10,612 nt of DNA from CAMLIZ01 sp040758375 (GTDB lineage Bacteria > Pseudomonadota > Gammaproteobacteria > Burkholderiales > Burkholderiaceae_C). Positions within the stretch are counted from its first letter, which is position 1, and every line of letters begins with the position of its first letter. The stretch covers positions 1 to 10,612 of the forward strand of contig JBFLWE010000120.1 of assembly GCA_040758375.1 (NCBI GenBank). Direction: 5' to 3'. The position numbers and the translations under genes were made by a program. Under the pieces are notes generated by a model, which was not told the DNA's origin, did no database searches, and was given only the letters and a program-made list of their open reading frames with translations. Positions 6,036-10,612 of the stretch are shown here, piece by piece.

Positions 6036-7043
6036 CTACTTCTTCGGCGCCTTGGCGGCCGCGGCCGCCTGCGCCTTCTTGAACGCCGCCACCACGGCCT
6101 GGCCTTCGGCGCCGGCCTGCTTCTCCCAGTCGGCCAGCATGATGCCGCCCACCTGCTGCAGGTCGGCCTTGAGCTTGACGTGCGGGCGGTGGATGGTCAT
6201 GCCCTTGTCGGCGAGCTGCTGCTTGTACCAGTTGTTCTTCTCTTCGCTGACCTTCCAGCCGCGGGTCTCGGCCTCGGCGGCGGCCTTGAGCACCGCGTCC
6301 TGCGTGGGCTTGTCCAGCGACTCGAACGCGCGCTTGTTGACGATGACCGCGTTCTTCGGCAGCCAGGCCTGGGTGTCGTAGAAGTTCTTGATGTGCTCGT
6401 AGGTCTTGGTGTCGTAGCCGGTGGAGCCCGAGGACATGTAGGCCTCCACCGTGCCGGTGGCCAGCGCCTGCGTGAGCTCGGCCGCCTGGATGGTGACCGG
6501 TTGCGCGCCGATCAGCTCGGCGATCTTGGCGGTGGCCGGGCTGTAGGCGCGCCACTTGATGCCGCGCATGTCGGCCACCGAGTTGATCAGCTTCTTGGTG
6601 TAGATGCCTTGCGGCGGCCAGGCCACCGCGTACAGCAGCTTCATGCCCTGCGATTGCAGCAGCTTGTCGAGCACCGGCTTCTGCACCTCGTACAGGAGTT
6701 TGGCCTCCTCGTACGAAGTGGCAAGGAAGGGCATGCCGTCGAGCGCGTAGATCGGGTGCTCGTTGGCGAAGTTGGCCAGCAGGATCTCGCCCGCCTGGGC
6801 CTGGCCGCCTTGCACCGCGCGCTTGATCTCGTTGGCCTTGAACAGCGAGGCGTTGGGATGCACGGTGATCTTGAGCTTGCCGCCGCTGGCTTTGTCGATG
6901 TCGGCGGCGAACTGCACCAGGTTCTCGGTGTGGAAGTTCGAGGCCGGGTAGGCCGCGGGCAGGTCCCACTTGGTCTGGGCGGCGGCGGCGCCGGCCAGGC
7001 CCAAGGCTGCGGCACCGAGCAGCAGAGAACGACGAGGGGTCAT
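6036..7043 (-). CDS. dctP: TRAP transporter periplasmic substrate-binding protein (DctP family), copy 1
   Basis: The 335-residue precursor has a Sec-type signal peptide (MTPRRSLLLGAAALGLAGAAAA, cleavage probably before QTKWDL). It shows DctP-family hallmarks: the GGKLKITVHPNASLFKANEIKRAV region, PFLATSYEEA, and the KWRAYSPATAKIAELIGAQPV segment, whose arginine matches the family's conserved carboxylate-binding arginine. ALATGTVEAYMSSGS follows. It captures an organic acid in the periplasm and passes it to the membrane subunits encoded just downstream. ATG 7043 has AAGGAG about seven bases upstream; an earlier in-frame start at 7136 would place non-signal sequence ahead of the signal peptide and is rejected. 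The C-terminus ends in an Ala/Lys-rich tail. It is first gene of the P-Q-M operon and divergent from the MarR-like regulator. Confidence 0.93.
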   Translation of the reverse strand: MTPRRSLLLGAAALGLAGAAAAQTKWDLPAAYPASNFHTENLVQFAADIDKASGGKLKITVHPNASLFKANEIKRAVQGGQAQAGEILLANFANEHPIYALDGMPFLATSYEEAKLLYEVQKPVLDKLLQSQGMKLLYAVAWPPQGIYTKKLINSVADMRGIKWRAYSPATAKIAELIGAQPVTIQAAELTQALATGTVEAYMSSGSTGYDTKTYEHIKNFYDTQAWLPKNAVIVNKRAFESLDKPTQDAVLKAAAEAETRGWKVSEEKNNWYKQQLADKGMTIHRPHVKLKADLQQVGGIMLADWEKQAGAEGQAVVAAFKKAQAAAAAKAPKK

Positions 7044-7122
7044 GGGCACTCCTTTCGGTTCAGGTTGCAAGCATGGCGGGTGCCAGCGAAATGCCTCATC
7101 GGTGTTCACCCGGGTGGCGGCC

Positions 7123-7152
7123 AGTCTAGGAATCACTACGATAAATTGTCAA
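7123..7152 (-). promoter_or_regulatory. Sigma-70-like promoter of the TRAP operon
   Basis: On the minus strand TTGACA (7147-7152) is followed after 18 bases by TAGACT (7123-7128). The first is a perfect -35 box; the second matches four of six -10 positions. It lies about 80 bp upstream of the binding-protein start, in the only AT-rich stretch of the divergent intergenic region. Confidence 0.6.
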
Positions 7153-7153
7153 T
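7145..7153. promoter_or_regulatory. Small palindrome overlapping the -35 box, possible operator
   Basis: ATTG-T-CAAT is a perfect short palindrome that covers the TRAP promoter -35 box and lies 26 bp upstream of the MarR-like regulator start. A protein bound here could repress the operon and its own gene. Four-base arms are short, so chance is possible. Confidence 0.35.
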
Positions 7154-7179
7154 AAATCTTCAACGTTTTGAGGCGAAAG

Positions 7180-7734
7180 ATGGGGAAAGCACTGAGGGCA
7201 GCGGGTGGCAGCGCCACCGCGCGGCCGGGGGCCGGCGGCAGCGCCGGCATCGTGTCGTCTTCCCACCTCGTGTCGCCGCGCAGCGTGGAGCTGTCGGAGC
7301 TGGAGTTCGGCCTCATCGTCGCGTGGAACGCGTTCTCGCGCTGGGCGGTGCGCTGCATGGCCGCGGCCGGCTGCCCCGACCTCACGATCACCGACGTGCT
7401 GCTGCTGCACCACCTGAGCCACCGCGCGCGCAACAAGAAGCTGGCCGACATCTGCTTCGTGCTGAACTACGAAGACACGCACGTGGTGGCCTACTCGCTG
7501 AAGAAGCTGGTGGCCGCCGACCTGGCGCAGACCGAGAAGGTGGGCAAGGAGGTCTTCTACACGCCCACCGAGCAGGGCGAGCACTTCGTGCGCGAGTACC
7601 GCAAGGTGCGCGAGGCCTGCCTGGTGGCCAACCTGGACGTCGAGCGCAACCACGACATCGGCGAGCTGGCGCGGCTGTTGCGCACCATGTCGGGTCTTTA
7701 CGACCAGGCCGCGCGCGCCGCCACTTCCTTGTAG
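7180..7734 (+). CDS. MarR-type winged-helix transcriptional regulator
   Basis: The 184-residue protein has a poorly conserved Gly/Ala/Ser-rich N-terminal tail of about 35 residues. A helical and winged-helix core follows. The segment near residues 68-133, from LTITDVLLLHHLSHRARNKK through YSLKKLVAADLAQTEKVGKE to VFYTPTEQG, reads as a helix-turn-helix with recognition helix and beta wing. It resembles the predicted MarR-like regulators of the COG5631 type; this assignment is from memory of family features. ATG 7180 has GAGG about seven bases upstream; TTG 7168 is an alternative start. The gene is divergent from the TRAP operon and only 14 bp before the LysR gene, so it probably controls the TRAP locus and is co-transcribed with the LysR gene. 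The ligand is unknown. Confidence 0.8.
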   Translation: MGKALRAAGGSATARPGAGGSAGIVSSSHLVSPRSVELSELEFGLIVAWNAFSRWAVRCMAAAGCPDLTITDVLLLHHLSHRARNKKLADICFVLNYEDTHVVAYSLKKLVAADLAQTEKVGKEVFYTPTEQGEHFVREYRKVREACLVANLDVERNHDIGELARLLRTMSGLYDQAARAATSL

Positions 7735-7748
7735 CCGTAGGCGCCCCC

Positions 7749-8657
7749 ATGAACCAGCGCTTCGTCGAGGCCTTCTACTGGGTCGCGACGCTCAAGAGCA
7801 TGACGCGCGCGGCGGAGAAGCTGTTCATGACGCAGTCGGCCATCTCCAGCCGCATCTCGGCGTTGGAAGAGGAGCTGGGCGTGTTGCTGATCGACCGGCG
7901 CGACAAGCAGCAGTTCGCGCTCACCAATGCGGGCATGCGCTTCCTGGGCTATGCCGAGCGGCTGATGGCGCTGCACCGGCAGCTGCGCGACGAACTGGGC
8001 AGCGAGGAGGGCGGCGCGCACCTGCTGCGCATCGGCGCAGTGGAGTCGGCGCTGCACACCTGGCTGATCCCGTTGCTGGAGCACCTGCGCAGCGAGCATC
8101 CGCAGCTGGAGCTGGAGCTCACGGTGGAGATCACGCCGGTGCTGGTGGAAGCGGTCAAGCGCGGCAACCTCGACCTGGTGTTCGCTGCGCAGTCCATCAC
8201 GGCGCCGGGCATCCGCACGCGCGCCCTGCCGCCGATGGAAATGGTGTTCGTGGGCCCGGCGCTGCTGAAGCGGCGCGAGCCGTATTCGCTGGCGGAGGTG
8301 GTGACGCACGAGCTCATGACCTTCCAGCGCGGCTCGCAGCCGCACGTGGCCTTGCTCGAACTGCTGCGCAGCGCCGGCATGGAGCCGCCGCGGCTGCACA
8401 CGGTGTCGTCGATTCCCGCGATGGTGCGGCTGATCGAAAGCGGCTTCGGCATCGCGACGCTGCCGCGCATCGCCGCGCAGTCGCTGCTGCGCAGGCACGA
8501 GATCGCCATCCTGCCCTGCGACACCGAGCTCGCGCCGCTGCCGCTGCAAGCCAGCTACCGGCTCGACCCCGGCTCCTCGGCGCTGTCGGCGGTGGTCAAG
8601 GGCGCGCTGGCGTTCGTGGACGAGTTCGATCGTTCGGCCCACAAGAAAAATCGATGA
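7749..8657 (+). CDS. LysR-family transcriptional regulator
   Basis: The 302-residue protein has the full LysR layout. A winged helix-turn-helix occupies residues 1-60 (FVEAFYWVATLKSMTRAAEK, then TQSAISSRISALEEELG and LIDRR), followed by a linker helix. A periplasmic-binding-protein-like effector domain covers about residues 92-295 (LRIGAVESALHTWLIPLLEHL, later LIESGFGIATLPRIAA). The family usually activates a neighbouring gene in response to a small metabolite. Here the likely targets are the DUF1445 enzyme and second binding protein downstream, the divergent TRAP operon, or both. The start is ATG 7749, 14 bp after the MarR-like gene; its ribosome-binding site is poor (TAGGCG), so coupling to the preceding gene is likely. 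Confidence 0.92.
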   Translation: MNQRFVEAFYWVATLKSMTRAAEKLFMTQSAISSRISALEEELGVLLIDRRDKQQFALTNAGMRFLGYAERLMALHRQLRDELGSEEGGAHLLRIGAVESALHTWLIPLLEHLRSEHPQLELELTVEITPVLVEAVKRGNLDLVFAAQSITAPGIRTRALPPMEMVFVGPALLKRREPYSLAEVVTHELMTFQRGSQPHVALLELLRSAGMEPPRLHTVSSIPAMVRLIESGFGIATLPRIAAQSLLRRHEIAILPCDTELAPLPLQASYRLDPGSSALSAVVKGALAFVDEFDRSAHKKNR

Positions 8658-8678
8658 GCTGATTCGGAAATTTCTCGT

Positions 8679-8707
8679 TTGCCGTGATCGCGCTGCAATC
8701 GAAGAAT
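8679..8707 (+). promoter_or_regulatory. Possible promoter of the DUF1445 gene
   Basis: TTGCCG (8679-8684) and AAGAAT (8702-8707) are spaced by 17 bases, each matching four of six consensus positions, 38 bp before the enzyme start. The palindrome GAAATTTC (8667-8674) lies just upstream, where a LysR activator could bind. The evidence is positional and weak. Confidence 0.35.
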
Positions 8708-8745
8708 GCGCTCCATCGGATGCCACCACCCCTTGGACGCGAACG

Positions 8746-9558
8746 ATGCCCACGGAGACTCTTCACGCTGCATTGGCTGAGCCCGGCGCCGCCGGGGCGG
8801 CACGCCGCAACATCCGCGCCGGCCTTTGGCAAGGCCACACCAGCGGCATGGCGCCGGGGCATGTGCAGGGCAACGTGGTCATCCTGCCCGAGGCGCTGGC
8901 GGCCGACTTCCTGCGCTTTTGCCAGCGCAACCCCAAGCCGTGCCCGCTGCTGGCGGTGTCGGAGCCCGGCTCGCCGTACCTGCCTTCGCTGGGCGACGAC
9001 ATCGACATCCGCACCGACGTGCCGCGCTACCGCGTGTGGCAGCGCGGCGAGATGGTGGCCGAGCCGACGGATCTGCGCGAGCACTGGCGCGACGACCTGG
9101 TCACCTTCGTGCTCGGCTGCTCCTTCTCGTTCGAGCAGGCGCTGCTCGACGCGGGGCTGCCGCTGCGCCAGCTCGACAACGGCTGCAACGTGCCGATGTT
9201 CCGCACCAGCATCGCCACCACGCCGGCGGGCCTGTTCCACGGCCCGATGGTCGTGACGATGCGGCCGTTCAAGCCGGCCGACGCCATCCGCGCGGTGCAG
9301 GTGACCTCGCGATTCCCCAACGTGCACGGCGCGCCGGTGCACATCGGCCGGCCCGACCTGATCGGCATCCGCGACCTCACGCAACCCGACTACGGCGACC
9401 CGGTGCCGGTGGAACGCGACGAACTGCCAGTGTTCTGGGCCTGCGGTGTCACGCCGCAGGCCGTGGTGCAGGCCGCGCGCCCCGGCTTCTGCATCACCCA
9501 CGCCCCGGGCGCGATGCTGATCACCGACCTGCTGAACAGCCAGCTTGCGAGCCTGTGA
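8746..9558 (+). CDS. DUF1445 putative hydro-lyase / D-glutamate cyclase family protein
   Basis: The 270-residue protein matches the DUF1445 family over its whole length: the N-terminal IRAGLWQGHTSGMAPGHVQGN with VVILPEALAADFL, the central FVLGCSFSFEQALLDAGLPLRQ, MVVTMRPFKPADAIRA, HGAPVHIGRPDLIGI, and the C-terminal PVFWACGVTPQAV with HAPGAMLITD. Bacterial members are annotated as putative hydro-lyases. The homologous domain of the animal mitochondrial protein DGLUCY turns D-glutamate into 5-oxo-D-proline. The exact reaction here is unknown. The protein is cytoplasmic, with no signal peptide. ATG 8746 is supported because the conserved IRAG motif lies well before the next methionine, although the ribosome-binding site is weak. 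It stands between the LysR regulator and the second binding protein (36-bp gap), suggesting that its substrate or product is what the transporter brings in. Confidence 0.88.
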   Translation: MPTETLHAALAEPGAAGAARRNIRAGLWQGHTSGMAPGHVQGNVVILPEALAADFLRFCQRNPKPCPLLAVSEPGSPYLPSLGDDIDIRTDVPRYRVWQRGEMVAEPTDLREHWRDDLVTFVLGCSFSFEQALLDAGLPLRQLDNGCNVPMFRTSIATTPAGLFHGPMVVTMRPFKPADAIRAVQVTSRFPNVHGAPVHIGRPDLIGIRDLTQPDYGDPVPVERDELPVFWACGVTPQAVVQAARPGFCITHAPGAMLITDLLNSQLASL

Positions 9559-9594
9559 AGCAGGCCGCTTCCCATTCAATAAAGGAGACATGCG

Positions 9595-10557
9595 ATGAAG
9601 AAACTGCTGTTGACGCTGGCGATGAGTGCCAGCTTCGGCGCCCAGGCGCAGACCAAGTGGGACCTGCCGACCGGCTATGCCGTGGGCAGCTTCCAGACCC
9701 AGAACGTGCAGCAGTTCGCCACCGAGGTGGAGGCAGCCACCGGCGGCAAGCTGAAGATCACGCTGCACCCCAACGGCTCGCTGTACAAGGCCAACGAGAT
9801 CAAGCGCGCGGTGCAGACCGGGCAGACGCAGGCGGGCGAGTTCATCCTGTCGGGGGCCTCGAACGAGAACGCGCTGTTCGGCGTGGATTCGATCCCGTTC
9901 CTGGCCACCAGCTATGGCGAGGCGCGCAAGCTCTACGAGGCCTCGAAACCCGCGCTGGAGAAGCTGCTGGCCCAGCAGGGCATGAAGCTGCTGTTCTCGG
10001 TGCCCTGGCCGCCGCAGTCGCTGTATTCGACCAAGCCGGTGGAGACCTTCGCAGACCTCAAGGGCACCAAGATGCGCGCCTACAACCCGGCCACCTCGCG
10101 CATCGCGCAGTTCGTCGGCGCGCAGCCGGTGACCATCCAGCTGGCCGAGCTGGGCCAGGCGCTGGCCACCGGCACGGTGGACAACTTCCTCACCTCGAGT
10201 GCCAGCGGCATCGAGAACAAGCTCTACGAGCAGACCAGGTACTTCTACGACGTGAACGCGTGGCTGCCCAAGAACGCGGTGGTGGTGAACCAGAAGGCCT
10301 TCGACGCGCTGGACAAGCCGGCACAGGCGGCGCTGCTCAAGGCCTCGGCCGCGGCCGAGGCGCGCGGCTGGCAGTTGAGCGAGCAGAAAGACCAGGAATA
10401 CACCAAGGAGCTGGCGGCCAAGGGCATGAAGGTGCACAGCGCCAGCGAGGGCCTGAAGCGCGAGCTCAAGATCATCGGCGGCCGCATGACCACCGAATGG
10501 CTCAAGTCCGCCGGCGACGACGGCCAGCAGATCATCGACGCCTTCAAGAAGCTCTGA
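9595..10557 (+). CDS. dctP: TRAP transporter periplasmic substrate-binding protein (DctP family), copy 2
   Basis: The 320-residue precursor begins with a short Sec signal peptide (MKKLLLTLAMSASFGAQA, cleavage probably before QTKWDLP). The mature part aligns end to end with the first binding protein in this window with almost no gaps, and more than half of positions look identical by eye. Shared blocks include AQTKWDLP, GGKLKIT.HPN.SL.KANEIKRAV, PFLATSY, QGMKLL, RAY.PAT and GAQPVTIQ.AEL.QALATGTV. The conserved arginine of the MRAYNPAT segment is present. It lacks the Ala/Lys-rich tail of copy 1. AAAGGAG lies about seven bases before ATG 9595. No permease genes follow within the window, and the repeat at the right edge suggests transcription ends here. 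It could therefore use the QM permease encoded on the other strand. Confidence 0.92.
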   Translation: MKKLLLTLAMSASFGAQAQTKWDLPTGYAVGSFQTQNVQQFATEVEAATGGKLKITLHPNGSLYKANEIKRAVQTGQTQAGEFILSGASNENALFGVDSIPFLATSYGEARKLYEASKPALEKLLAQQGMKLLFSVPWPPQSLYSTKPVETFADLKGTKMRAYNPATSRIAQFVGAQPVTIQLAELGQALATGTVDNFLTSSASGIENKLYEQTRYFYDVNAWLPKNAVVVNQKAFDALDKPAQAALLKASAAAEARGWQLSEQKDQEYTKELAAKGMKVHSASEGLKRELKIIGGRMTTEWLKSAGDDGQQIIDAFKKL

Positions 10558-10568
10558 CCATGGACCAC

Positions 10569-10612
10569 CCCCGTAGCGCCTTCGGCGCTTCCCCCTCCAG
10601 GGGGCGGCGCCA
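10569..10612 (+). terminator. Double-hairpin intergenic repeat, probable terminator region
   Basis: AGCGCC-TTC-GGCGCT (10575-10589) is a perfect six-pair hairpin, and CCCCC-TCCA-GGGGG (10591-10604) follows immediately. They start about 18 bp after the stop of the second binding protein. This C-rich sequence followed by two hairpins resembles an intergenic repeat I associate with Comamonadaceae genomes. Whether it ends transcription or is a dispersed repeat cannot be told from one copy, and the window edge cuts it off. Confidence 0.6.

Noticed and set aside
5901..8657. Long plus-strand open frame leading into the LysR gene
   Set aside because: It is an in-frame read-through of the antisense of the TRAP operon and of another frame of the MarR-like gene. 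Only the part from ATG 7749 resembles a protein family.
2499..8756. Shared 11-base string GCGAACGATGC at the starts of both the alpha-E and DUF1445 genes
   Set aside because: Flanking bases differ and nothing of the 88-bp insert is found near the DUF1445 gene, so this is probably chance in GC-rich leader sequence.

Overview
The window is GC-rich (near 70% by eye, with third codon positions almost all G or C). It is gene-dense and carries TRAP transporter genes, LysR and MarR-type regulators, and an intergenic repeat at the right end of a kind I associate with Comamonadaceae. The best guess is a soil or plant-associated betaproteobacterium of the Burkholderiales, Variovorax-like. This is inference from style and content. 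I see no tRNA, rRNA, CRISPR array, transposase or phage gene.

Left third (1-4120, all plus strand): the C-terminal metallo-beta-lactamase domain of the DNA-uptake protein ComEC enters from the left edge. It is followed by a two-gene unit, a circularly permuted ATP-grasp ligase-like protein (925-2361) and an alpha-E domain protein (2509-3507). These families normally travel together in a predicted peptide-ligation system, often with a transglutaminase-fold protein. Here the transglutaminase is absent. A ribosome-binding site and GTG start with only six codons stand where it might have begun, and a GNAT acetyltransferase follows.

The most unusual feature is the junction of the ATP-grasp and alpha-E genes. 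The first 19 codons of the alpha-E gene occur twice, 145 bp apart. Both copies specify the same peptide, but 10 of the 18 codons after the start differ at the third base. Between them lies an 88-bp, hairpin-rich segment unlike the flanking genes. The upstream copy has the ideal ribosome-binding site and the ordinary GC-rich codons, but it runs into the insert and stops. The downstream copy has AT-leaning codons only up to the exact point where the two copies stop matching; after that the codons are normal again. This looks like a small insertion that carries a recoded replacement for the 5' end of the gene it entered.

Middle and right (4140-10557): a minus-strand TRAP operon (binding protein, small permease, large permease, transcribed from about 7120 leftward) has a good sigma-70-like promoter. 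Divergent from it are a MarR-like regulator, a LysR regulator, a DUF1445 hydro-lyase / D-glutamate cyclase family enzyme, and a second TRAP binding protein closely similar to the first. The layout suggests one uptake-and-catabolism locus: two related periplasmic receptors may share one QM permease, with import coupled to the DUF1445 enzyme and controlled by the two regulators. The substrate is not determined by the sequence; pyroglutamate, D-glutamate or a related carboxylate is a testable guess.
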